From NCBI GenBank assembly GCA_021776025.1, contig JAJFGR010000018.1, forward strand, positions 1 through 64,000: a DNA stretch of 64,000 nt. The letters run 5' to 3'. A program made the translations under genes and the position numbers. Shown in pieces: positions 1 through 7,994 of this stretch. The notes below the pieces were generated by a model that saw nothing but the letters and a program-made list of their open reading frames with translations, did not search any database and was not told the origin of the DNA. This stretch comes from Alphaproteobacteria bacterium (GTDB lineage Bacteria; Pseudomonadota; Alphaproteobacteria; Micavibrionales; Micavibrionaceae). How positions within the stretch are numbered: the stretch's first letter is position 1; every line of letters begins with the position of its first letter.

Positions 1-141
1 CTTGTCGATTTTATCAACAGACTCACCAGCGCCGTACTTACCGGCAATCGCCGCCGTCAGCGTTGTCTTACCGTGGTCAACATGGCCAATTGTGCCGATG
101 TTTACGTGAGGTTTATTACGTACGAATTTTTCCTTAGACAT
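1..141 (-). CDS. tuf: Elongation factor Tu, N-terminal part (runs off the window)
   Basis: GTPase that carries aminoacyl-tRNA to the ribosome. Only the first 47 codons are present because the gene continues beyond the left edge. The translated start reads [20 protein letters not shown] and continues into [12 protein letters not shown], which contains the P-loop GHVDHGKT diagnostic of EF-Tu. The start is the ATG at 139-141. A tRNA-Gly(TCC) gene lies upstream on the same strand, as in the classical tRNA-tufB arrangement, with one 72-codon gene in between. Identification is secure; I cannot see whether the rest of the gene is intact. Confidence 0.97.
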   Translation of the reverse strand, partial: MSKEKFVRNKPHVNIGTIGHVDHGKTTLTAAIAGKYGAGESVDKIDK

Positions 142-249
142 ATCTTTTGTCCTTATATTTGCGTTAGTCGGTTTAAACAGCTTCGCGTTTTTAGCCATTG
201 GTAAACACATTACGCGCAAACCACCACGAATTCCAATGCAAGACGCTAG

Positions 250-283
250 AAAACCCGCTGAAAAAAGTCAACGGGTTTTTTCT
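250..283 (-). terminator. Rho-independent terminator between the 72-residue gene and tuf
   Basis: An 8-bp stem AAAACCCG / CGGGTTTT (250-257 with 272-279) has a further TGA/TCA pairing inside its loop. It is flanked by T-rich sequence in both directions. It lies just downstream of the stop of the minus-strand gene at 311-529, so it probably ends that transcript. The T-run is in fact better on the plus strand, so it may work both ways. Confidence 0.55.
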
Positions 284-310
284 TTTTAATAGTTTACTAA
301 AATAATAAAT

Positions 311-529
311 TTAGAATGTAAGACCAAGATTTTGTATCGTACGCATCTGCTGTTCATTTAAATCGTTATTTACATGGAGCACAATAGCCTTAGGACTATG
401 TCTGTCATGTTTAACAGCCCGCACATTATGTTCTGACCCAGTATCAGCCACTCTAGCCACCTCTTCACGCAGTTTTGTATTTAGTGGGCCCCCATTGTGC
501 CTTTTTATTAGTAGTTGTTTCATACTCAA
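311..529 (-). CDS. Small hypothetical protein, 72 residues
   Basis: I do not recognise this protein. It is short, basic and soluble-looking, with no signal peptide or membrane segment, and begins MSMKQLLIKRHNGGPL. A GGGAG ribosome-binding site lies about 8 nt before the ATG, and a terminator hairpin follows the stop. Both support a real gene. It is inserted between tRNA-Gly(TCC) and tuf, a place that is usually gene-free or holds another tRNA in proteobacteria. Function unknown. Confidence 0.55.
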   Translation of the reverse strand: MSMKQLLIKRHNGGPLNTKLREEVARVADTGSEHNVRAVKHDRHSPKAIVLHVNNDLNEQQMRTIQNLGLTF

Positions 530-686
530 TATCTCCCATCATTAAAAAGCTATAAAATATATATATTTGGTAACTAATTATGCTTATATTAGAGTTTCAC
601 AAGGATTTCAAGAGAATTGTTTCGGAAAATGGTTGTGCGGCATAATAAAGTTACGCTAACTGAGGGCGAGAGCTGTGGAAAATTGC

Positions 687-760
687 TGGAGCGGGCGACC
701 GGGATCGAACCGGCATAACTAGCTTGGAAGGCTAGTGTTCTACCATTGAACTACGCCCGC
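687..760 (-). tRNA. tRNA-Gly (anticodon TCC), CCA encoded
   Basis: The reverse complement folds as a cloverleaf. The acceptor stem GCGGGCG / CGCCCGC is perfect. The anticodon stem CTAGC / GCTAG encloses the loop CTTCCAA with anticodon TCC, and the T-loop is TTCGATC. The discriminator T is followed by an encoded CCA at 687-689. It reads toward tuf, matching glyT of the E. coli tufB operon. Confidence 0.97.
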
Positions 761-796
761 GCTCTTGGGATAGACCCCTAATTAACCTTATCCGAT

Positions 797-1498
797 TTAA
801 TAAGCAAGAAATTCGAAGTCTTTTTCGGCAAAATAATCGATCAGCGCACAGACTTCATCGAAAATGTCAGGTTGATCATGCAGCAGCAAAACATGGGCGT
901 GCTCGTGGGTTTTTAGGCCTTCATCGCTGTTTATGCGACTTTTTAGGTCATCCATTGTTTTAAGAGGCTGGTGGCCACGATGTTTATCATTGAGCATCCA
1001 ATCCCGCGCGGTGAACGTGTAGAGGCAATCTGCGGCATCAGATCGATATTCAGGTGGCATATTGTTAAACGGCTGCGTGCAGCCTTGGTCTTTCAGATAT
1101 TGCTGGAGGATACTGGTTTTGTTGTTTTCGCCCACGCTGGCGGCATCTATCTGTTCGATCTTTTTGCCATCCCCGCGATCAATATACGGAAAGCGATAAT
1201 ATTTGCCGGGACGGGCGATCTCACAACGCGCATAGGCAGCCTCAATAAGATGTTCACAAAGTTCAAAATCATCGCACCATTCTTGGGGCTCCATTTCGCC
1301 AGCGGGTTTATGTGCAAAACTATGATTGCCAATGACAAGGCCTTTCCCAATTGCGCGTTCTATGGCCTTCGGATTTTCTTGCAGATGAACCCCGCGAACA
1401 AATAGTAGTGCAGGAATTTTTCGATCTGCCAAAAAATCAACAAGATCGTCGGTGCGCTCAGACGGGCTGTCATCAATTGTCAGATAGGCTTTAGGCAT
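797..1498 (-). CDS. Polysaccharide deacetylase family (NodB fold) protein
   Basis: Probable metal-dependent deacetylase of N- or O-acetylated sugars in a polysaccharide; the substrate is not predictable. All five NodB motifs are visible in order in the 233 residues: TIDDSPSE near residue 7 (metal Asp), HSFAH near 59 (two metal His), RFPY near 102, ARDWMLND in the second half, and LLLHD near the C terminus. No signal peptide is apparent, which is unusual for enzymes acting on wall or capsule, so it may be cytoplasmic or exported by another route. Its ATG overlaps the end of glk by 8 nt, so the two are translationally coupled. Confidence 0.85.
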   Translation of the reverse strand: MPKAYLTIDDSPSERTDDLVDFLADRKIPALLFVRGVHLQENPKAIERAIGKGLVIGNHSFAHKPAGEMEPQEWCDDFELCEHLIEAAYARCEIARPGKYYRFPYIDRGDGKKIEQIDAASVGENNKTSILQQYLKDQGCTQPFNNMPPEYRSDAADCLYTFTARDWMLNDKHRGHQPLKTMDDLKSRINSDEGLKTHEHAHVLLLHDQPDIFDEVCALIDYFAEKDFEFLAY

Positions 1499-2423
1499 TG
1501 AGAAGCCCTTTAAGCGCGGGATAAGGATAGGTGATGTGATAGATTGGTGTGGCCTTCAGGTCGTGGGTTACGGACCCTACGCTTTCCACACAGAACCATT
1601 TTTCAAACAGCTCAAAATCAAATTGATTAACTTCGATTAAACGCTCCAGCACCCCGCCGGTTAGATACAAACCGCCATAAGCGTGGCCGGTGATCACGGC
1701 GGTGGCCGCAAACAGACCAAAAAACTCATGAAATAGCCGCAGGGCTTCTTGCACCTGTGGATCCTGCGTTTCCTTCAACATGGCTTCGGGCGTATCAGCG
1801 CGGCGAATTTTGCCGCTGATCAAACATTGGGCTGCATAGATATTATAAAGTCCCGGGCCGCTGACAAAATTTTCGAAAACTGGAATGGTTTGGTCTGTTT
1901 TTAAACGCTGAGCCGTTTGCACAATCATAAACTGTTCATCAGTTAGCGTTGCAACAGGCATGTGGCCGCCATGGGTTTTTTGAACATGTGGCGGGTCGCC
2001 ATCATGCAAATACCCAAGCCCTAGGCCTGTGCCGGGACCGAGCAGGCATTTATTTTTTGAAGCGCCGCTCGCGTCTTTTAGCGTTTCAACATCTTCGGCT
2101 GCTAAATTCGTTAGAGCCCAAACTCCGGCTTCGAAGTCATTCAAAATAATTTCGATTGTCCAGCCTGCTTGGTTGAGCCCCGCGGGATCAATGATCCATT
2201 TGTTTTGATTTACAAATTTCCAAACCCCGGCATCTTCGTAGCCGGCCGTGGCGATCCGCAATGAACCTGAAGTTTCCAAGCCCTGCTCTTCACAATATTG
2301 GCCTAGAGCCGTTTCAAGGCTTTCAAAATCTTCCACTTTGTACTTAGCAATATGATCTGGAGCGCCTGCCTCTGCTGATGCAAAGCGCACAAATGTCCCG
2401 CCGATGTCTGCAAGAATGCTCAT
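1491..2423 (-). CDS. glk: Glucokinase
   Basis: ATP-dependent phosphorylation of glucose to glucose 6-phosphate in the cytoplasm. The N terminus MSILADIGGTFVRFA carries the phosphate-binding DIGGT motif. A central GPGTGLGLGYL and the later LTGGVLERL segment fit the bacterial Glk (COG0837) type rather than ROK kinases. The frame opens slightly earlier with TTG at 2439-2441. The ATG at 2421-2423 is preferred because it is preceded by a G-rich Shine-Dalgarno and starts directly at the conserved domain. About 310 residues is the normal length. Confidence 0.88.
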   Translation of the reverse strand: MSILADIGGTFVRFASAEAGAPDHIAKYKVEDFESLETALGQYCEEQGLETSGSLRIATAGYEDAGVWKFVNQNKWIIDPAGLNQAGWTIEIILNDFEAGVWALTNLAAEDVETLKDASGASKNKCLLGPGTGLGLGYLHDGDPPHVQKTHGGHMPVATLTDEQFMIVQTAQRLKTDQTIPVFENFVSGPGLYNIYAAQCLISGKIRRADTPEAMLKETQDPQVQEALRLFHEFFGLFAATAVITGHAYGGLYLTGGVLERLIEVNQFDFELFEKWFCVESVGSVTHDLKATPIYHITYPYPALKGLLNA

Positions 2424-2479
2424 AAGACCATCATGCCCCAAGCATTTATGTTTGGAAATCTGTTTTTAAAGACGCCGTC

Positions 2480-2809
2480 TTATTGAAGAGAATATGTAAG
2501 AGTCTTATCAGACATGTCTATCTGGTATGTTACATCTTTCAGATCGAAAAGTTCTTCCGCTGAATCTGCTGCGTGTTTTGGTTTTTCATATGACGCGCTC
2601 ACTGTTTCATGGCTTTGTGCTATTTCGAGCCTTTCCAAAAAGCCGCAACACCGTAAATCAAGCTCACAGGCCTGCGCAACTGTCGGGCCACAACTCACAA
2701 GCCTTACGCTAATGGGGAGCGTTGCCTCAGCAGCGTAGACAGGGAATGCGCCTGATACGGCCAAAACCAGAATGAAATGGAAGCGCAGCTCTTTGAATGT
2801 AATTCTCAT
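2480..2809 (-). CDS. Small exported hypothetical protein
   Basis: A 109-residue protein that I do not recognise. The N terminus has a basic region (MRITFKELRFH), a hydrophobic stretch FILVLAVSGAFPVYA and an AxA-type cleavage site (VYAAEA), a convincing Sec signal peptide. The mature part of about 80 residues has several cysteines (SCG, CELDLRCCGF) that could form disulfides in the periplasm. It lies upstream of glk on the same strand with a short gap, so it may share its transcript. Function unknown. Confidence 0.6.
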   Translation of the reverse strand: MRITFKELRFHFILVLAVSGAFPVYAAEATLPISVRLVSCGPTVAQACELDLRCCGFLERLEIAQSHETVSASYEKPKHAADSAEELFDLKDVTYQIDMSDKTLTYSLQ

Positions 2810-3066
2810 ATCAACATAAAGCTCAGCCTCGCGGGCCGCACGCTTTACCTCAAAATTCGTTTAATGAATACCCTTTCAATACGTCAGGTATCGTAAAGAT
2901 GCAAACCTTATTTTTTTGACATTAAAATTTTTTAATCTATGTAACTCAAAACATATTCAGTGCGAATGCGTTTTTGATGAAACAAACATCGGCCCTAGTG
3001 CAGCGTTTTTACGGGCTTGTTGTTTGTTCTTTCCTCTCCGTGCTTTTTAAAGGCACAAAAAGTAAG
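2810..3066 (+). other. Gene-free gap, possible small RNA region
   Basis: No convincing ORF is present. On the plus strand a TTGACA lies at 2916-2921, but the -10 region 16-17 nt downstream (TATGTA/ATGTAA) is weak. The region ends at a strong plus-strand terminator (3067-3103), although no plus-strand gene lies upstream anywhere in the window. This is compatible with a short RNA of roughly 150 nt, or the terminator may simply serve the minus-strand gene at 3121-3312. A small GTGC...GCAC hairpin sits near 3039-3056. Confidence 0.2.
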
Positions 3067-3103
3067 AAGACCTCCTTTGGGTAAACCAAGGGAGGTCTTT
3101 TTT
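3067..3103 (+). terminator. Strong bidirectional intrinsic terminator
   Basis: A 14-bp stem with one G-U pair (3067-3080 with 3086-3099) and a 5-nt loop is followed by a run of T on the plus strand (3098-3103). On the minus strand it lies about 20 nt past the stop of the DUF5679-like gene and is followed by TTCTTACTTTTT, so it probably ends that transcript too. Confidence 0.75.
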
Positions 3104-3120
3104 AATTCTGCTTAAAAAGC

Positions 3121-3312
3121 TTAGTAGGCTTTTTTAACGCCGTCAGCGACAGCTTTTTCAGCGTTGTCTTTTGACATGATAGCGCAAAGCGTCGTGCTAC
3201 ATTTCGGGCAAGCGCCCTTGGCCATAAAGCCGCCTTTTTTTGTTTGATGAATGGCCGGGTCGTTCATTTCAACGCCCTTTTCCTTACATTTCACACAATA
3301 TGCTGTAATCAT
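3121..3312 (-). CDS. Small zinc-ribbon protein, DUF5679-like
   Basis: A 63-residue protein with two CxxC knuckles: YCVKCKEKG near residue 5 and GACPKCSTTLC near residue 33. They are arranged as a single zinc ribbon. The segment between them (MNDPAIHQTKKGGFMAKG) resembles the DUF5679 family of tiny ribbon proteins. The role is unknown; the fold suggests nucleic-acid or protein binding. A clear SD (AAGGAG) precedes the ATG and a strong terminator follows the stop, so it looks monocistronic. Confidence 0.75.
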   Translation of the reverse strand: MITAYCVKCKEKGVEMNDPAIHQTKKGGFMAKGACPKCSTTLCAIMSKDNAEKAVADGVKKAY

Positions 3313-3435
3313 TTTTAACTCCTTAGTGTTGGGAAGAATCTCATAATTTTGTTCACTATAGCATCTTTTCCTTATGTGTTCACTGTATTCGCAAGTTTAT
3401 CCGCAAGCCTGTGAATATCAGTAATAAGTAAAATA

Positions 3436-3517
3436 GAGAGAGACAGAATTCGAACCTGCGCACACATACGCGGGCGGAGTTACAATCTGCTGCCTTTAAC
3501 CACTCGACCACCCCACC
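3436..3517 (-). tRNA. tRNA-Tyr (anticodon GTA), degenerate-looking, no encoded CCA
   Basis: The D-arm, the anticodon loop TTGTAAC with anticodon GTA, a class II long variable arm and the T-loop TTCGAAT are all recognisable. Pairing is poor, however. The acceptor strands GGTGGGG and CTCTCTC give one T-C mismatch and three G-U pairs. The anticodon stem has an A-C mismatch and the T-stem closes with G-U. CCA is not encoded, whereas both Gly tRNAs in the window encode it. Its place, divergent from rlmB and upstream of tRNA-Gly(TCC) and tuf, is the usual tRNA-Tyr site. It is either functional with weak stems or a decaying copy. Confidence 0.7.
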
Positions 3518-3600
3518 ACAGACGTATTCGCACGTGGTAAAGCCTAGCCCGCAGAAAAAAGACTTTCGCCCCCCGTGCCAAGGCTGTAACCTGCCCAGCG

Positions 3601-4428
3601 ATGAAAAAACATAAAACCAAACACAATAAAAACGCGTCCAAAAGGCCGGAGCAGAAACCGCGCCCAGACAAACAGCACAGCTCTGAAAGAAGAGCCGCAC
3701 AGGCAAATCTCTATGGTTTTCACGCTGTGCGTGAAGCATGGCTCAATGAAGAACGGCAGATTAATACATTTTATTGCACGCAAAATGCGCTGGAAGGGTT
3801 TGAAGAAACCCTTGGCGAAGCCTTGCAAAAGGGGCTGGTCCGCCCACAAGCCACGATCCTTGATAAAGCGCAGCTCGATAAAACTTTGCCGCAAGGCTCT
3901 GTGCATCAGGGCTTGGCGCTGGTAACTTCGGGCGCGCCGGAAATGGATTTAGAAGATATTCTTATCCGTGAACGCAGCAAAGAAAGCAGTCTTATCGTTA
4001 TTCTTGATCAGGTCACCGATCCGCATAATGTGGGGGCTATCTTGCGCAGTGTCTGCGCGTTTGGAGCGGGCGGCGTTATCATGCAAAAAAAGCATGCGCC
4101 GGAGCTTAATGGTGTTCTCGCCAAGACCGCCTGTGGGGCGATTGAGCATGTTCCTGTAGCCTATGAAACCAATCTCTCGCGCTCAATCGAGACGCTACAG
4201 AAACACGGATACTTCGTTTACGGACTTGATGAGCGCGGTGAAGATATTGCACAGGCGAACACAAGTGGAAAATCGGTTTTGGTTTTGGGCGCCGAAGGAC
4301 CGGGGTTAAGGCGCCTTGTAAAAGACCATTGCGATAGCCTGCTCCGGCTTCCTATGCACGGCTCGATGCCCAGTATAAATGTCTCAAATGCTGCAGCTGT
4401 TGCACTCTATGCATTTTCCAAAGGTTAA
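3601..4428 (+). CDS. rlmB: 23S rRNA (guanosine-2'-O-)-methyltransferase RlmB, TrmH/SpoU family
   Basis: S-adenosylmethionine-dependent methylation of the ribose of a 23S rRNA guanosine. The N-terminal 35 residues are a lysine-rich tail. A SpoU substrate-binding domain follows (LYGFHAVREAWLN), then the knotted SPOUT domain with motif 1 DQVTDPHNVGAILRS, motif 2 LVLGAEGPGLRRLV and motif 3 RLPMHGSMPSINVSNAAAVAL. All are well conserved and the 275-residue length is normal. It is divergently placed from the tRNA-Tyr gene. The regular start is the ATG at 3601. Confidence 0.92.
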   Translation: MKKHKTKHNKNASKRPEQKPRPDKQHSSERRAAQANLYGFHAVREAWLNEERQINTFYCTQNALEGFEETLGEALQKGLVRPQATILDKAQLDKTLPQGSVHQGLALVTSGAPEMDLEDILIRERSKESSLIVILDQVTDPHNVGAILRSVCAFGAGGVIMQKKHAPELNGVLAKTACGAIEHVPVAYETNLSRSIETLQKHGYFVYGLDERGEDIAQANTSGKSVLVLGAEGPGLRRLVKDHCDSLLRLPMHGSMPSINVSNAAAVALYAFSKG

Positions 4429-4566
4429 GCTCAACTTAATTTTCCAAACAATTTATCTAAAATTGAAGATTTATTAACTTTTTGCACGTTAGACTTAAAG
4501 TATAAGGGAAAAATTCCCATAAAGATAAGCCGGATAAACGGCGCACAAAATAGAGGGTTGTGACAC

Positions 4567-4995
4567 ATGGAGCTAACAAGCTACCAGCACGGATTAATGC
4601 GTTGTGACGATACGCGCTTTGGATTCAAGATTATCGTATTTTGTCATGGGATTACCGAGGACAGGCCTTTTTATGCCTTTGTCGCGGTTGAGCCGCAAAA
4701 TTTTGAATATTTTGAAAATCATTACATAGAAGATTGTTATTCGGACTTTTTCGCATTTGGTAAAGAACTTCTACGTGGATGGGGGGAAACCCCTCCTCAT
4801 GACATTATTCAGCACATAAGTTTTAAACACGGCATCGAATTTGGTGTAGACCCGGCCTATATTCTGCACCTGGCTGGTATTACGCTGCAAACAGAAGAAA
4901 GTGCTCAAAAACCCTCAACTCCTTTCCTAGACTCCCTGAGCTTCGAACATCAAGAAGAATACCCTGAGAAACCTGCAGAGGCCCTTAGCTCTTAA
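4567..4995 (+). CDS. Hypothetical protein, 142 residues
   Basis: I do not recognise this protein. It is acidic and rich in aromatic residues (PFYAFVAVEPQNFEYFENHY), with no signal peptide or membrane helix. The last 35 residues are low-complexity and Ser/Glu/Pro-rich, probably disordered. A GAGGG motif 12 nt upstream can serve as SD. A terminator hairpin follows about 50 nt after the stop, so it seems to be a single-gene transcription unit. Function unknown. Confidence 0.6.
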   Translation: MELTSYQHGLMRCDDTRFGFKIIVFCHGITEDRPFYAFVAVEPQNFEYFENHYIEDCYSDFFAFGKELLRGWGETPPHDIIQHISFKHGIEFGVDPAYILHLAGITLQTEESAQKPSTPFLDSLSFEHQEEYPEKPAEALSS

Positions 4996-5042
4996 TCCCT
5001 GTTTATATTAGAGCCAAGGGTTGGTTTCACCCTCACTCCCCA

Positions 5043-5083
5043 CCCCGCGCAAGTCGACCTGGACACGTGCGGGGCCTTTTTTT
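5043..5083 (+). terminator. Intrinsic terminator after the 142-residue gene
   Basis: CCCCGCGC (5043-5050) pairs with GTGCGGGG (5067-5074) in an 8-bp stem including one G-U. The 3' arm is followed by CC and seven T. The stem closes a 16-nt loop. Confidence 0.7.
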
Positions 5084-5121
5084 GTTTAAGGCTTGCTTGA
5101 TCTCTAGACTTCCGCATTTCT

Positions 5122-7965
5122 ATGCGCCATCCTCTTTTGATGATTCAAACAGCAGAAGCATCTAATTCCGAGCCACAGGATGGCGAGCTTTATCTTGTCG
5201 ATGGGTCCGGGTTTATATTCCGGGCTTATTTTGCCATGGCTTATTCGGGGCGCGGTGGAATGACAAACCCGGACGGTGTTCCTGTTTCGGCCGTGTTCGG
5301 CTACACGCAGATGCTGCTGAAGCTGCTGAAAGATTATCATGCGCCGTATTTAGCGGTGATTTTTGATCCTAAAGGCGGGTCTTTCCGCAATGATTTGTTC
5401 CCAGACTATAAAGCCAACCGCGATGCGCCGCCTGATGATCTTATCCCACAATTCCCCTTAGTGCGCGATGCCACGCGGGCGTTTGATATTCTAGCGATTG
5501 AGCTGGCGGGTTATGAGGCGGATGATTTGATCGCCGCCTATACAAAGCGTGCGCTCGAAAAAGGCAAGAAGGTTGTGATTGTTTCGTCTGATAAAGATTT
5601 GATGCAGCTCGTCCAGCCCGGCGTACGCATGCTGGATCCGATGAAGAATAAATGGATTGGCCCGGACGAGGTGATGGAAAAATTTGGCGTGCCGCCGGAG
5701 AAGGTCATCGATGTGCAAGCGCTTGCCGGTGACAGCACCGATAATATTCCCGGCGTTCCCGGCATTGGCGTTAAGACAGCGGCTGAGCTTATCAACACTT
5801 ATGGTGATCTGGAGTCCCTGCTTGCCCGCGCGGAAGAAATTAAACAGCCCAAGCGCCGCGAAAAATTGATTGAGCATGCCGAAGATGCGCGCATGTCTGA
5901 AAAATTGGTGACGCTTGACCAAGATGCGCCGCTACCTGTCGCGATTGAAGAGCTGAAAACGCACGACCCTGACAAGCCCGCTTTGATGGCGTTTTTGGAA
6001 GAGCATGCGTTTAATTCGATTATTAAACGATTGGGCGGCGCGCCCGTTGCTACGCCGCAAAAAGCAGCAGCCCCGGCGCCTGATACGGAAGAGCCAGACT
6101 GGCCTGCACCATCCGAAAATAAATACACACTCATCAATGATGAAAAGATCTTACAAGAATGGATCAATGCGGCTTACGCGGCGGGGGAAGTTTGCATTGA
6201 TACGGAGACAACATCGCTGACTCCTGCAAAAGCGCAGCTTGTTGGTATTTCGCTGACATCGGAGATTGGTAAAGCTGCGTATATTCCTTTGGGGCATGTC
6301 GCGGCGCAAGCTGATTTGCTTGGCGAGTCTCAAGGTTCCGATATCCCACAATTGCCGATGGATAAGGCGCTGTCTATGCTCAAACCCTTACTGGAAGATC
6401 CGAGCGTGATGAAAATAGCTCATAACATGAAATATGACTGGCAGCTTTTTGCCAAGCACGGCATTCATGTTCACCCTTGCGATGACACGCTTTTGATTTC
6501 CTACGTTCTTGATGGTTCAAGCCATAAGCATTCAATGGATGCGCTGTCCACGCACTATTTCGATCACGCTCCTATTCCGTTCAAAGACGTTGCTGGAACA
6601 GGAAAAGCACAAGTCACGTTCGATAAAGTCGATATTGAGAAGGCGCTCGATTACGCAGCCGAGGATGCGGAAATTACGCTGCGGCTTTATAAGCTTCTCA
6701 AGCCACGCCTCATTCAGGAGAAAATGGTCAGCGTCTATGAAAATATTGAACGCCCGCTTATCCCCGTGATTGCACAGATGGAGCTGGAAGGCATTAAAGT
6801 TGATCCGACCATCTTGAAAAGCATGAGTACAGATTTTGGCAAACGTATTGCTGATCTTGAAGGTGAAATTCATAAGCTTGCCGGGACGCAATTTAATATC
6901 GGCAGCCCTAAACAGATTGGTGAAATATTGTTTGACCAGATGGGGCTGGACAGCGGCAAGAAGACCAAAACAGGTCAACATTCCACCGATGTGAAAACGC
7001 TCGAAACCTTAGCGATGCAAGGCCATGAGATTGTACAGAAAATTCTCGACTGGCGCGGGTTGTCGAAATTGAAATCAACTTATACCGATGCATTGCAGGA
7101 AGAAATTAACCCGGAAACTGCGCGGGTGCATACGTCTTATCACATGACGGGAACGTCAACGGGGCGGCTCGCTTCGAGCGATCCAAACTTGCAGAATATT
7201 CCGATCCGCACGGAAGATGGCCGTAAAATCCGCGAGGCCTTTATCGCCGAGAAGGGTCACACATTACTGTCCGTTGATTACTCGCAAGTCGAGCTGCGCC
7301 TGTCTGCGGAAATAGCCGGCGTTACTGCATTGAAACAGGCCTTTAAGGATAATGTTGATATTCATACCCTTACCGCCTCTCAGGTTTTCGATGTGCCCGT
7401 TGAGGACGTTTCACCAGAGATCCGCCGCCAAGCCAAGGCGGTGAATTTCGGCATTATCTATGGCATATCCGGTTGGGGGCTTGCCAAGCAATTGGGCTGT
7501 GACCCTGCCGATGCCAGTGATTTTATTAAGCGCTATCTGGCCCGCTTTCCCGAAATTAAAGATTACATGGAGGAGAAAAAAGATGAGGCGCGGGAACATG
7601 GCTATGTGAAAACACTCTATGGCCGAAAATGTTTTACGCCCAACATTAATGCGAAAATCCAGGCCCAGCGCGGTGGATCGGAGCGTGCCGCCATTAACGC
7701 ACCGCTTCAGGGCACGGCGGCAGACATCATGAAAATTGCCATGGCGAAAATGCCAAAAGCACTCAACGATAATGGACTTCATGCCAAAATGTTGCTGCAA
7801 GTGCATGACGAACTGATCTTTGAAGTCCCAGAAAACGAACTGGACAAAACAGCGGAACTCGTCAAAGATGTGATGGAAAGCGCTTATAAAATCATGAGTG
7901 TCAATATCTCCGTTCCCCTGGAAGCTGAAGCTGGCAACGGGAAATCTTGGGCAGAAGCTCATTAA
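5122..7965 (+). CDS. polA: DNA polymerase I
   Basis: Repair and Okazaki-fragment polymerase. Three domains are visible in 947 residues. The 5'-3' exonuclease domain spans about 20-310 (LVDGSGFIFRAYF, YEADDLIAAY, GDSTDNIPGVPGIG). The 3'-5' proofreading domain spans about 340-530 and keeps its metal Asp and Glu in IDTETTSL, plus AHNMKYDWQ and YAAEDAEITL, so proofreading should be active. The polymerase domain follows (DYSQVELRLSAEIAG, RRQAKAVNFGIIYG, LQVHDELIFEVP). An ATG at 5140 is an alternative start that would trim six residues. Confidence 0.97.
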   Translation: MRHPLLMIQTAEASNSEPQDGELYLVDGSGFIFRAYFAMAYSGRGGMTNPDGVPVSAVFGYTQMLLKLLKDYHAPYLAVIFDPKGGSFRNDLFPDYKANRDAPPDDLIPQFPLVRDATRAFDILAIELAGYEADDLIAAYTKRALEKGKKVVIVSSDKDLMQLVQPGVRMLDPMKNKWIGPDEVMEKFGVPPEKVIDVQALAGDSTDNIPGVPGIGVKTAAELINTYGDLESLLARAEEIKQPKRREKLIEHAEDARMSEKLVTLDQDAPLPVAIEELKTHDPDKPALMAFLEEHAFNSIIKRLGGAPVATPQKAAAPAPDTEEPDWPAPSENKYTLINDEKILQEWINAAYAAGEVCIDTETTSLTPAKAQLVGISLTSEIGKAAYIPLGHVAAQADLLGESQGSDIPQLPMDKALSMLKPLLEDPSVMKIAHNMKYDWQLFAKHGIHVHPCDDTLLISYVLDGSSHKHSMDALSTHYFDHAPIPFKDVAGTGKAQVTFDKVDIEKALDYAAEDAEITLRLYKLLKPRLIQEKMVSVYENIERPLIPVIAQMELEGIKVDPTILKSMSTDFGKRIADLEGEIHKLAGTQFNIGSPKQIGEILFDQMGLDSGKKTKTGQHSTDVKTLETLAMQGHEIVQKILDWRGLSKLKSTYTDALQEEINPETARVHTSYHMTGTSTGRLASSDPNLQNIPIRTEDGRKIREAFIAEKGHTLLSVDYSQVELRLSAEIAGVTALKQAFKDNVDIHTLTASQVFDVPVEDVSPEIRRQAKAVNFGIIYGISGWGLAKQLGCDPADASDFIKRYLARFPEIKDYMEEKKDEAREHGYVKTLYGRKCFTPNINAKIQAQRGGSERAAINAPLQGTAADIMKIAMAKMPKALNDNGLHAKMLLQVHDELIFEVPENELDKTAELVKDVMESAYKIMSVNISVPLEAEAGNGKSWAEAH

Positions 7966-7994
7966 AAATCCGCGCTAAGGATCGAATAAGACCA

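Noticed and set aside
971-1405. 144-codon plus-strand frame
   Set aside because: Antisense to the polysaccharide deacetylase, whose five motifs are all intact.
3544-3906. 120-codon minus-strand frame across the start of rlmB
   Set aside because: Antisense to conserved rlmB sequence.
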